A stretch of DNA of 27,743 nt from CAMBRQ01 sp945870325 (GTDB lineage: Bacteria; Bacillota; Clostridia; Lachnospirales; Lachnospiraceae). The stretch covers positions 1 to 27,743 of the forward strand of contig NZ_JBNPMC010000046.1 in the NCBI RefSeq assembly GCF_050313795.1, read 5' to 3'. The translations under genes were made by a program, and so were the position numbers. The notes under the pieces were generated by a model that was not told the DNA's origin, made no database searches, and was given only the letters and a program-made list of their open reading frames with translations. Below are positions 6,818-13,667 of the stretch, piece after piece; positions within the stretch are counted from its first letter, which is position 1, and every line of letters begins with the position of its first letter.

Positions 6818-6903
6818 ACCAGCACCTCTAGATACTTTTTCATTACATCCCCACATTTGAGCAGCTCCGCATATCTGATTAGCCTATTCAAATTACGGTT
6901 ACT
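6814..6903 (-). pseudogene. AbiEi antitoxin C-terminal remnant
   Basis: About 29 codons in frame, ending RLIRYAELLKCGDVMKKYLE then VLV, match the C-terminal end of AbiEi-type antitoxins. The stop TGA (6814-6816) overlaps the ATG of the toxin remnant, the usual ATGA coupling of abiEi-abiEii operons. The N-terminal DNA-binding part is missing. It is recognisable only because the toxin follows. Confidence 0.6.
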
Positions 6904-6920
6904 CCGATGCAGACAGCCAT

Positions 6921-6940
6921 GGCGGAGATCCTTATCCGCC
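6921..6940 (+). promoter_or_regulatory. Hairpin ahead of the small basic protein gene
   Basis: GGCGGA (6921-6926) and TCCGCC (6935-6940) form a six-base-pair stem with an eight-base loop, 29 bases before the start of the small gene. It may be a leader structure; no T-tract follows, so it is not a typical terminator. Confidence 0.3.
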
Positions 6941-6968
6941 GAAGGGTTAATTCAAGGAGGTGAATATC

Positions 6969-7094
6969 ATGGCAGTACATCACGGCGGTAAAGTAGGTAA
7001 AGCTGGTAAGGCTCTCGCATCTAAGAGTTCCTCCAAGTCTGCAAAGAGTAAAGCAGGAAAGACTCTCGCCAACCATAAAGCCAAAGCACATTGA
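6969..7094 (+). CDS. Small lysine/alanine/serine-rich basic protein (41 residues)
   Basis: The frame starts at 6969 behind a near-perfect AAGGAGG eight to nine bases upstream and ends at TGA 7094. The product begins MAVHHGGKVGKAGKALASKS and continues with repeated K-S-A-G units to a C-terminal KAKAH. It has no acidic residues at all, about a quarter lysine, and three histidines in total. It resembles histone-tail-like or ribosome/nucleic-acid-binding small proteins in composition, but I can name no function. It is the only convincing plus-strand gene in the first 12 kb, has its own terminator, and stands between dead genes, which implies that it is expressed and kept. Confidence 0.8.
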   Translation: MAVHHGGKVGKAGKALASKSSSKSAKSKAGKTLANHKAKAH

Positions 7095-7102
7095 TTTTAA
7101 GG

Positions 7103-7126
7103 GCACCTATGCGAAAGCGTAGGTGC
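7103..7126 (+). terminator. Rho-independent terminator of the small basic protein gene
   Basis: GCACCTATGC and GCGTAGGTGC form a ten-base-pair stem (one G-T pair) closed by a GAAA tetraloop, followed by TCATTTTAT. It lies eight bases after the stop codon. Confidence 0.85.
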
Positions 7127-7145
7127 TCATTTTATAACAATGCTA

Positions 7146-8065
7146 TTACACCAAAACTTCCCACTTACCGTATCTCTTTCCATCCACTCTGCGGATATAT
7201 TCCTTTTTCTGCAAAGACTCCATGATTCGCTTTACGGTGCTGAGCGATTTTCCGGTTTCTATTACCAGTTCTTTTTGTTTAATTGCCGGATTCTTGAAGA
7301 TCAATTCCAAGACCGCCAGTTCTTCCAAAGTGCATTCCAAAGTGTCAAATTGAGACTTTGGAATTTTGGAGTTGACACTTTGGGAAGCATTATCCTCTAC
7401 ATAATCAATATGCAAATATCTGTTCTTCAGCTCGTAGTTGTTATCTAAAAGCAGGTTGCTGAAAAACATTTCCAAAAACTTCGTTGTGGCATGGACTCCG
7501 TTCTGCAGGTCGTTGTAGTTTGCTCTCACCAATGCATTGCGGAAATACCAGGAGTTCTTTTCGAACGCATCATTATTTACATGGAAACCAAATGTTTTCA
7601 TGTACTTAATCATAAAAACTGCAGTTGATCTGGTATTACCTTCGCAGAAGGGATGTATCTGCCAAATATCCACTGTCTTATCTGACCGGCATGAGAAAAG
7701 ACGCCCTCGAACAGTCTGCGGTGAATCGTCACCCATTCAGCAGGGGAGAACTGAAATGCTTTCTCACCCAAAAGCTTCGCAATTCTTGTCGATACAATAT
7801 CTGCTTCCTTGGTGCCGTTCTCTATTTCAATACGATCAGTACGCTGCTCATAGTAGTTCTGAATACGCTTCTGTGCTTCATCAATGCTAATTTTTCCTTC
7901 GATATGTTCCTTGGCAGTATCAAGAAGGTATTCAGAGGTTTTCAGTCCATCTACCGCCTGCAAGCCAATCGCAGTCTGCCAAGCCTCACTCTTTTCAATT
8001 TGTCCGGGCTCACTCTGTTTGATATATTCTTCAAGTTCAAATTTCCAGTTCTTACCCGCTGACAT
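7146..8065 (-). pseudogene. Fic-family protein with C-terminal winged helix, broken by deletion and frameshift
   Basis: The N-terminal half (from 8065) reads MSAGKNWKFELEEYIKQSEP and runs to FEGVFSHAGQIRQ. The second half continues in another frame from VDIWQIHPFCEGNTRSTAVF to a C-terminal wHTH-like region (KQKELVIETGKSLSTVKRIM) ending at 7146. The Fic motif HPFCEGNTR is present. In relatives about 50 residues lie between the AGxxR and WQIHPF elements; here they are joined directly, and the frame changes at the junction near 7680. Fic proteins transfer AMP or related groups to target proteins. This copy should be inactive. Its start is 22 bases after the stop of the intact Fic gene, so the two formed one operon. 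Confidence 0.85.
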
Positions 8066-8087
8066 AACTGCACCTCGTTTCCTCGTT

Positions 8088-8957
8088 TTAATACTGGATT
8101 CTAAAATAGTCCAAATACGCTTTATATTTATCCTGCGCAGTCCGACAGGTATCTGTCAAATGGCCCTTTTCGTTGTTCCATTCTTTCAATCCACGATAGT
8201 AATACAATTTCAAATTATCTTCGATAATGAACGGAACAATATTATATTTCAGACACTCTTTGAACATAATCAGTCTACCTACACGACCATTACCGTCCTG
8301 GAATGGATGAATCCGTTCAAACTTCACATGAAAGTCCAGAATATCTTCAAAGGTCTTTTCTTCCTTTGCATTGTATTCTGTCAGCAATGCTTTCATCCTA
8401 TCGGCAACTTCTTCCGGCAGGGCAGTATCCATACCACCAACCTCGTTCGGTAGTTTCTTATAGTCACCGACAGCAAACCAATCTTTTCTGGATTCGCTGG
8501 TGCCGTTCTTCAGGATCAGGTGCAGCTCCTTGATGAACTTCTCCGTCAATACTGTTTTTGCATTCTCGATAATCATGTCAATGCAGAGGAAATGGTTTGC
8601 TGTTTCAATCACATCGTCCACATTGAGAACTTCGTTTTCAACGCCGATCGTATTGGTTTCAAAAATATATCTGGTCTGATCGTGGGTCAGACGGCTTCCC
8701 TCAATATGGTTTGAATTGTATGTTAAATCAATCTGTGTCTTATGGTAAATGCCTCCGGAATATTTACTTGCTTTCTGCTCTTTCAGAATATCCAGCAGAG
8801 TAATCGGTTCCTCTTTTCTCTTGTTGGCACGCTCCGGTTTCTCTGCATTTTCGGGAATGTTCCAAGTCTTGCCGGTAAGGAACGCTCCATTCACACGTCC
8901 CTGGGCGCAATAGTTTCTAACGCTACGCTCCGACACATCCCATTTTTTTGCCGTCAC
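8088..8957 (-). CDS. Fic-family protein, class II, with N-terminal HTH-like region
   Basis: This 289-residue protein has the Fic core motif HPFQDGNGRVGR (H217 to R228) complete, so AMP transfer (or a related modification) to target proteins is possible. An N-terminal inhibitory motif of the (S/T)xxxE(G/N) form is visible as SNHIEG (82-87), placing it in the self-inhibited class with the inhibitory helix before the Fic domain. Residues 1-40 (WDVSERSVRNYCAQGRVNGA) look like a short helix-turn-helix typical of this subgroup. The start is GTG at 8957 with only a weak ribosome site; relatives extend about ten residues upstream, and here a stop 30 bases upstream limits the frame, so the true N-terminus may have been lost. 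Confidence 0.88.
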   Translation of the reverse strand: MTAKKWDVSERSVRNYCAQGRVNGAFLTGKTWNIPENAEKPERANKRKEEPITLLDILKEQKASKYSGGIYHKTQIDLTYNSNHIEGSRLTHDQTRYIFETNTIGVENEVLNVDDVIETANHFLCIDMIIENAKTVLTEKFIKELHLILKNGTSESRKDWFAVGDYKKLPNEVGGMDTALPEEVADRMKALLTEYNAKEEKTFEDILDFHVKFERIHPFQDGNGRVGRLIMFKECLKYNIVPFIIEDNLKLYYYRGLKEWNNEKGHLTDTCRTAQDKYKAYLDYFRIQY

Positions 8958-9012
8958 AGGAAATTCTAATCCGTTTGTTTATGACATGTTGTCACGCCAA
9001 ATCATATAAAAG

Positions 9013-9028
9013 TGTGATAAGAATCACA
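9013..9028. promoter_or_regulatory. Possible operator upstream of the Fic genes
   Basis: TGTGAT (9013-9018) and ATCACA (9023-9028) are inverted around AAGA, and another TATGTGATAG follows at about 9044. It lies 55-70 bases before the Fic start. Half-sites of this form are used by CRP/FNR-type regulators, but no regulator is implied. Confidence 0.3.
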
Positions 9029-9124
9029 TCATTATCAATAATTATGTGATAGTCGCTTGAAACATAAAAGGAAAGGCTGGATATTTCTACAAAGCAATAT
9101 TGTTTTAGACTGATTGACTATTAG

Positions 9125-9310
9125 TTACTGCTTCTCACAACAACCACCGTCTTGTTCAGCTTCTTCTACGATCTCCATGTCGCAGCAGCTCCTTTTTTTC
9201 TTTGGTTTCTCCTTTACATCGCAGCAGCTTTCCTCTGTAATTTGCATATTACAGCAACCATCAGACTTTTTACCAAACAATCCACTAAATACTCTTTTTT
9301 TCTCTGCCAT
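9125..9310 (-). CDS. Small cysteine-pair protein, probably metal- or arsenic-binding
   Basis: The 61-residue protein starts at the ATG at 9310 behind a strong AAGGAGG. It has four Cys-Cys pairs (19-20, 29-30, 42-43, 57-58) in a lysine/glutamate-rich chain, with repeated CC-(D/N)-M elements (CCNMQI, CCDMEI). Such paired cysteines suit binding of soft metals or arsenite, and the gene is at the end of an ArsR-regulated operon, so metal or arsenic sequestration or delivery to the permease is a reasonable inference. It belongs to no family I can name. It is intact although the permease before it is broken, and the permease frame now reads straight into it. Confidence 0.75.
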   Translation of the reverse strand: MAEKKRVFSGLFGKKSDGCCNMQITEESCCDVKEKPKKKRSCCDMEIVEEAEQDGGCCEKQ

Positions 9311-10041
9311 AATCATTTCCTCCTTATAATACGAAATTAAATACATAACCTGTACAATCGCAGCCAATGGGACAGCCCAAAGACTCCCTGCTCCTGCAAA
9401 ATTTGCCAGCAGGTCTGTGGGAACGAATTCATAGATGAACGCGCCGATTCCTGCCCCCAGCAACAGGAACAACACCACTCCCTTAAATAAACTCAATGCA
9501 TCTTTTAGGGATAGTTTGATGGCTTGCCACTGCTTTTGCCAAAAACTGCCCTGCAAATTTTCCCGCAAACACCATCCTGATGTCCGCCCTTTATGGATAC
9601 ATTCTTTACATATTTTTCAAAACCGGCTTTATCAAGAACCAATCCCATAATTACTGCAAACGCAAAGGTAAAGATTGCATAAACGATTGTTGCTTTTATG
9701 CCAAAAAACGCTGTTAGTAACGTAATAATGGCAGGGTTCAAGATCGGAGAGGTCAGCAGAAACGATATTGCACCGTTGAATGGAGCCCCGCTTTTAAACA
9801 GTCCGACCAGAACCGGAATGGTAGAGCAAGAGCAAAACGGCGTCACGGCTCCAAGCAGGGCACCAAGAACACTATTCAGCCCCTTTCGTGGAGTGGTCAA
9901 AATGCGCTTGATTCGTTCTTGCGAAATATAAATTTGCAGCAGGGCAACTACAAAGCTGATTCCGATGAACAAACCAAATAGTTCACCAAACAGCATCAAA
10001 AAAGTCTTTCCCGCATGTAGTAAAGTTTCATATGTAAACAT
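9311..10041 (-). pseudogene. ArsP/DUF318-type permease, frameshifted and C-terminally truncated
   Basis: The N-terminal 170 residues (from 10041; MFTYETLLHAGKTFLMLFG) contain several membrane helices and the conserved CSCSTIPVLVGLFKSGAP stretch of the predicted-permease (DUF318, ArsP-like) family, which exports organoarsenicals or metals. Near 9545-9565 the frame changes from GGHQDGVCG to RENLQGSFWQKQWQAIKLSL. The second part then runs through further helices (LFKGVVLFLLLGAGIGAFIY) to AVPLAAIV, where the remaining C-terminal helices seen in relatives are missing and the frame enters the small cysteine-pair gene. One indel plus a deletion make it nonfunctional unless the frameshift is an assembly error; the missing C-terminus argues for real decay. 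Confidence 0.8.
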
Positions 10042-10100
10042 AGCGATTTACCTTCTTTCTGTCAAATTTTAATTTCGGGACTAATAAAACAGTACTTTTA

Positions 10101-10142
10101 CTATCGTGATCGACAATGAATCCGACTTCCACAAACACACAT
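10101..10142 (-). CDS. Possible 13-residue cysteine-containing leader peptide or gene remnant
   Basis: ATG at 10142 stands seven bases after a good GGAGG site and gives MCVCGSRIHCRSR before TAG. It lies between the ArsR regulator and the permease. With three cysteines it could be a metal-responsive leader peptide, or the trimmed start of a lost gene. Nothing else supports it. Confidence 0.25.
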   Translation of the reverse strand: MCVCGSRIHCRSR

Positions 10143-10161
10143 TTACATACCTCCGTATAAT

Positions 10162-10212
10162 AAATCGTTTTTTTTCGATTTGTTGATTTAAGCGAAAGCC
10201 ACGGTAAACGTG
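10162..10212 (-). promoter_or_regulatory. Hairpins between arsR-type gene and permease remnant
   Basis: Two structures are visible: GCCACG/CGTGGC with a short loop (about 10197-10213), and AAATCG(T)8CGATTT (10162-10181), whose half-sites resemble those of the ArsR operator upstream of the regulator gene. They may be an attenuator and a second operator. Confidence 0.3.
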
Positions 10213-10247
10213 GCATCTTATCACTCTTGGTTTCGACATATTTACTG

Positions 10248-10541
10248 TCAGGAACTTATAGGTGGCAAAGGGGATGTCAATGCTTTCAACAACTCCACTG
10301 CCTTCGCACTGCCCTCCGGACTGATGGAATAATAAATCCATTTGCCCTCTTTTCTGCCTGTTACAATTCCTGAGTCGCACAAAATTTTCATATGATGAGA
10401 AAGGGTTGACTGGCTGATCTGCATATCCTCTAAAATGACACAAGCACATTTTTCCCCGCTTTGTATCATTTCTAAAATTTGCAATCGTTTCTCATCATCT
10501 AACGCTTTAAACACCTTCACTATTGATTTAAAATCTCTCAT
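10248..10541 (-). CDS. ArsR/SmtB-family transcriptional repressor
   Basis: The 97-residue protein has the winged helix of the ArsR family: FKALDDEKRLQILEMI, then the recognition region ISQSTLSHHMKIL, then the wing (RKEGKWIYYSI). EKCACVILEDM carries a Cys-x-Cys pair (C32, C34) at the site where arsenite-responsive ArsR proteins bind their inducer. It should repress its own operon and be released on binding arsenite or a soft metal. It is preceded by a strong promoter overlapped by an inverted repeat. Downstream are the decayed permease and the cysteine-pair protein. The metal specificity cannot be fixed from sequence. Confidence 0.9.
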   Translation of the reverse strand: MRDFKSIVKVFKALDDEKRLQILEMIQSGEKCACVILEDMQISQSTLSHHMKILCDSGIVTGRKEGKWIYYSISPEGSAKAVELLKALTSPLPPISS

Positions 10542-10562
10542 ATCTCCACTTCACATTCAATT

Positions 10563-10610
10563 ATTTCGATTTGATATCTAAAGTATATATCTCAAATCGA
10601 AATTTGTCAA
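10563..10610 (-). promoter_or_regulatory. Promoter and operator of the ArsR operon
   Basis: On the minus strand TTGACA (10605-10610) and TATACT (10582-10587) are exactly 17 bases apart. ATTTCGATTTGA (10563-10574) and TCAAATCGAAAT (10592-10603) are perfect inverted 12-base arms, one inside the spacer and one just after the -10 box, so a bound ArsR dimer would block RNA polymerase. Confidence 0.85.
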
Positions 10611-10629
10611 TATGTTTTTTTTAATTTTG

Positions 10630-12051
10630 TTAAACACAAGACAAGTTCCAGACTTTTTCCAATCGTGTCAGCCCATGTCTTATCTGATCTTCGGTAACTT
10701 TACCGAAACCAATAAGTATGAGGTTGTCCGGAGCTGTTTTAAGATCTGCAAAGCAGTCATCTATCGAGTATACAGCCACACCTGCATCTTGGGCAAGACG
10801 AATACGTTTACTATTACTGACATTATCATTTAACTTAAGAACCATATGCAGACCCGCATTCATTCCGAATATTTTAATTCTATCTCCGAATTTTTCAATA
10901 AGAAGATCTCTCATAAGGTCATGTCTCGTACAGCATATAGTATTCATCTTGCGAAGATGTTTTGCAAACGCTCCATCTTCAATATATTTTGCCAAAATTC
11001 TCTGATCAAGCCACGACACATAGGACTGTCTGTACTGAGGCAAAGCATTATATCTATCTGCAAGGCGTCGCGGCAATACAAGATAACTAATGCGTATAGC
11101 GGGCGAAAGCGACTTTGAAAATGTCCCGATGTAAATAACTCTGTCATCTGTACAGAGCGAATATAGAGATGGGACCGGTCTTGAGTGATATCTTAGCTGA
11201 CTATCATAGTCATCTTCTATGATATACCGATTCCCTTCGGAAGCCCAGTTGAGCAGCCGGTACCGCACATCCACCGGCATGACACCTCCCATGGGGAACT
11301 GGTGCGAAGGAGTCACATACAGGCAGTCGGCGCCAGAAACCGCAAGATCATCAAAATAGGTGTTCTCCGGATAGTGATGAAGAGGAAAAAAAGAAAATCC
11401 CTTGTATCTGAACATGTCTCTGGCAGAATAAAATCCCGGATCTTCCATACCTATGCAATGACAGTCTTTTTCAATGAGGTCGCAGGCAATATTTATAGAA
11501 TGGGCGAATCCACTGCAGATAATAATTTGATCTGGGGTACTGCTAATACCTCTATGTTCTCTGACATAAGAAGATATCGCTTTTCTAAGACATTCGTCAC
11601 CTCTTGCATCATCATAACCAGACATTTTAATCGATTCAACGGATGAAAAGATATGTGATGCTGCTTTGCGCCAGTAGTCATTCGGGAAAAATTCAGGAGA
11701 CAGATCCCCATACCGGAAATCAATCTTTATATTATTTTCGTCCGAAGCAATGACAGGATTTATAGTTTTTTCCTGCTGAAAAGGTTTTGTATGCCGATAC
11801 GAGCCGGCTGCATTCCCAGCATCGAGAACTATATGACCCGCGCCCGGACGGCTCTTTATATACCCTTCAACTGCCAGTTGCTGATATGCGTTGTCCACAG
11901 TGTTCTTAGATACACACAGAGTGGAAGCAAGTTTTCTTATAGGCGGGAGATACGAACCGCAAGAATACGTCCCATCGAGAATATCTTCCTTTATGGCCTC
12001 ATACAACTGTATGTAGATGGGAATGCTTAAGTTCGGATCTATATAGATCAT
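10630..12051 (-). CDS. MocR/PdxR-type transcriptional regulator (GntR HTH plus aminotransferase domain)
   Basis: The 473-residue protein has an N-terminal GntR-type winged helix (about 8-75, IYIQLYEAIKEDILDGTYSC to YIKSRPGAG) joined to a fold-type I aminotransferase domain. Typical stretches are SGFAHSINIACDLI, YVTPSHQFPMGG and IIEDDYDSQLRY. The probable pyridoxal-phosphate lysine is in GTFSKSLSP (about residue 310). MocR regulators often sense pyridoxal phosphate or a small amine. It is divergent from a pyridoxamine-oxidase-like gene with overlapping promoters, so it probably controls that gene and itself. The ribosome site is GGAGGTG. Its end is only 20 bases upstream of the ArsR promoter, with no clear terminator. 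Confidence 0.9.
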   Translation of the reverse strand: MIYIDPNLSIPIYIQLYEAIKEDILDGTYSCGSYLPPIRKLASTLCVSKNTVDNAYQQLAVEGYIKSRPGAGHIVLDAGNAAGSYRHTKPFQQEKTINPVIASDENNIKIDFRYGDLSPEFFPNDYWRKAASHIFSSVESIKMSGYDDARGDECLRKAISSYVREHRGISSTPDQIIICSGFAHSINIACDLIEKDCHCIGMEDPGFYSARDMFRYKGFSFFPLHHYPENTYFDDLAVSGADCLYVTPSHQFPMGGVMPVDVRYRLLNWASEGNRYIIEDDYDSQLRYHSRPVPSLYSLCTDDRVIYIGTFSKSLSPAIRISYLVLPRRLADRYNALPQYRQSYVSWLDQRILAKYIEDGAFAKHLRKMNTICCTRHDLMRDLLIEKFGDRIKIFGMNAGLHMVLKLNDNVSNSKRIRLAQDAGVAVYSIDDCFADLKTAPDNLILIGFGKVTEDQIRHGLTRLEKVWNLSCV

Positions 12052-12075
12052 ATTTCACCTCCACGGAAAGTCAAT

Positions 12076-12139
12076 TAAAATTGTCCTCTTAGATTTAATA
12101 AAATTGTACCTTTTAGATAGGACTTTTGCAACATATAAT
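12076..12139. promoter_or_regulatory. Divergent overlapping promoters with direct repeats, MocR / flavoprotein
   Basis: On the minus strand TTGCAA (12126-12131) and TACAAT (12103-12108), 17 bases apart, form a good promoter for the MocR gene. On the plus strand TATAAT (12134-12139) serves the flavoprotein gene with only a poor -35 (TTTTAG, 12111-12116), as expected for an activated promoter. Two direct repeats (TAAAATTGTCCTCTTAGAT, 12076; TAAAATTGTACCTTTTAGAT, 12099) with a 23-bp period cover the MocR -10 region; MocR proteins commonly bind direct repeats. Confidence 0.65.
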
Positions 12140-12215
12140 ATAGAAAGAATATAGAAACAAATGTAAGAACCATATATTCAATCGCACCAAATAATAAATA
12201 TGGGAGGATAAAGCA

Positions 12216-12746
12216 ATGAGAAGAAAAGAAAAAGAAGTACTAGATCATAATCAAATAATGGAAGTGCTGAGAAGATGCAGCGTTATCAATTTTGCAATGC
12301 ATAACGACGATTATCCATATGTGCAGACAATGAACTTCGGATTTGCAGATACCAAAGATGGGCTTAAGATCTACTTACACGGAGCAAGTGAAGGCAAAAC
12401 ACCTGAACTGCTTAAAAAAAATAATAAGGTCGGATTTATAATCTACAGAAACTATGGCGTTGACATCGGCAAGACTGTCTGCGGCTCCACCACACTTTTT
12501 GAGAGCGTCTGCGGATATGGCGATATTCACTTTCTTGAAACGCCTGAGGAACTGAATGATGCACTCAGAATTCTGATACAGCATGCGGGTGATATGAGAA
12601 CAGATGATTTCCATGCTGAGCATTTTAAGAAAATGGCTGTCTACAGGCTTGATGTAAAAGAATATACATGTAAAGTCGCAAGCACTGATACTGCAGCTAT
12701 GTATCAGAATTGGGCTAATAAGACAATGAATTCGGCAAAAGAATAA
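12216..12746 (+). CDS. Pyridoxamine 5'-phosphate oxidase-like FMN-binding protein
   Basis: The 176-residue protein is of the split-barrel flavin-binding family (pyridoxamine-5'-phosphate-oxidase-like, NimA-related). Visible are the N-terminal CSVINFAMHNDDYPYVQTMN strand pair, the GLKIYLHGASEGKTPELLKK stretch that contacts flavin phosphate in relatives, and CGSTTLFESVCGYGDIHFLE. Length fits the family. Known members reduce or bind flavins, sequester heme, or detoxify nitroimidazoles; the substrate cannot be told here. The start follows GGGAGGA at a good distance. It is divergent from a MocR regulator that probably activates it. Confidence 0.87.
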   Translation: MRRKEKEVLDHNQIMEVLRRCSVINFAMHNDDYPYVQTMNFGFADTKDGLKIYLHGASEGKTPELLKKNNKVGFIIYRNYGVDIGKTVCGSTTLFESVCGYGDIHFLETPEELNDALRILIQHAGDMRTDDFHAEHFKKMAVYRLDVKEYTCKVASTDTAAMYQNWANKTMNSAKE

Positions 12747-12760
12747 GTAATCTAAATATG

Positions 12761-12797
12761 CAGGGGGATTACCTGATCTATAGGATAATCCTCCCTG
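12761..12797 (+). terminator. Terminator-like hairpin after the FMN-binding protein gene
   Basis: CAGGGGGATTA (12761-12771) and TAATCCTCCCTG (12786-12797) form a long stem with one bulge or mismatch. No strong T-tract follows directly. Confidence 0.6.
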
Positions 12798-12835
12798 ACT
12801 CTAAACCAGTTCTCCTTTTTCCTGACCTTTTCGTT

Positions 12836-12955
12836 TTAAATATACCATGATAATTGACAAAGTTCCAAAAAAAGATATTCCTCCATCAGGTACTTGGCAA
12901 TGGCATAAAGCGTCTTTCCCTGCATGAACATCCGGTAAGATATTTTCTTTTTGGA
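12836..12955 (-). pseudogene. Fragment of a serine site-specific recombinase
   Basis: A short minus-strand frame reads KKKISYRMFMQGKTLYAIAK then YLMEE, resembling the RMFLEGKTPYAIAKYLTEEG segment of large serine recombinases just after the catalytic domain. It continues only about 17 residues more to a stop. No other part of a recombinase is visible, so it is a small relic. Confidence 0.4.
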
Positions 12956-12957
12956 GG

Positions 12958-13575
12958 CTATCTCTCAAAATCTATCTGGACTAATTTTTTCCCATTAGGC
13001 AGCATACGCTCTAAAGTTCCGATTGCATGATAGCCAATTTCAAGCATTGCTTTCTCCAATGCGTGTTCTTCCATTTGGTGATGTACTTGATCTAGCTCGT
13101 CAAATACATGCAGATATGGAGAATCTGACACCCAGTTATCCTCCATATTGATCTGAATAATACATGAAACGTACTTCGGATTTACCTGCCTGACTGCCTT
13201 CTGAAAGCACTCATATCCAATATACTCAATCAGAAGATTTGCAATAACCATATCTGCTTTTGGTAACTTATCAGTTTCCTCGATCAAATTGATACACAGA
13301 CATTCTAGAAGCCCATCCAACTCCGGATATCTTTGAACGACTTCCTCCAGATACGAAGAATTGATGTCTACCCCATATACTCTTTCAAATTTATCTTTCT
13401 GGATATGCTCAAGACCATTACCGCCCGCAATCCCCAATATTATTACACTAGAAATAGGATAAGCAGAAAATTGACCTTTCATCATTTCATTCATAGCCTG
13501 TAATTGCATAACAGAATCAAGTTTCATATGATTTTCATAATCAGATAATGGAATTTCTTCCCACGGATTTTTCAT
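12958..13575 (-). CDS. Class I SAM-dependent methyltransferase
   Basis: The 205-residue protein has the Rossmann-type SAM-binding core: motif I VIILGIAGGNGLEHI, followed by the acidic motif II VYGVDINSSYLE and an ADMVIANLLIEYIG strand corresponding to motif IV. The length suits a small-molecule or protein methyltransferase. The substrate is unknown. It stands alone between the flavoprotein region and the VanZ-type gene, on the minus strand, and its own promoter is not obvious. A recombinase relic abuts its 3' end. Confidence 0.85.
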   Translation of the reverse strand: MKNPWEEIPLSDYENHMKLDSVMQLQAMNEMMKGQFSAYPISSVIILGIAGGNGLEHIQKDKFERVYGVDINSSYLEEVVQRYPELDGLLECLCINLIEETDKLPKADMVIANLLIEYIGYECFQKAVRQVNPKYVSCIIQINMEDNWVSDSPYLHVFDELDQVHHQMEEHALEKAMLEIGYHAIGTLERMLPNGKKLVQIDFER

Positions 13576-13667
13576 TTTCTCACCTCATCAAATCCTGATT
13601 GTCACACTGATTATAGCACACAATCTCTCGATTTCATATCGCGATTCCCTTAAGTACGAAAATTTGT

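Noticed and set aside
7610..8065. Two separate Fic-like genes instead of one broken gene
   Set aside because: The halves join at an in-order point of one Fic protein, one lacking the catalytic motif and the other lacking a start, so a single decayed gene is the simpler reading.
10028..10216. 62-codon minus-strand frame across the spacer after the ArsR-type gene
   Set aside because: It starts without a ribosome site, covers a hairpin and the permease start, and has no protein-like pattern.
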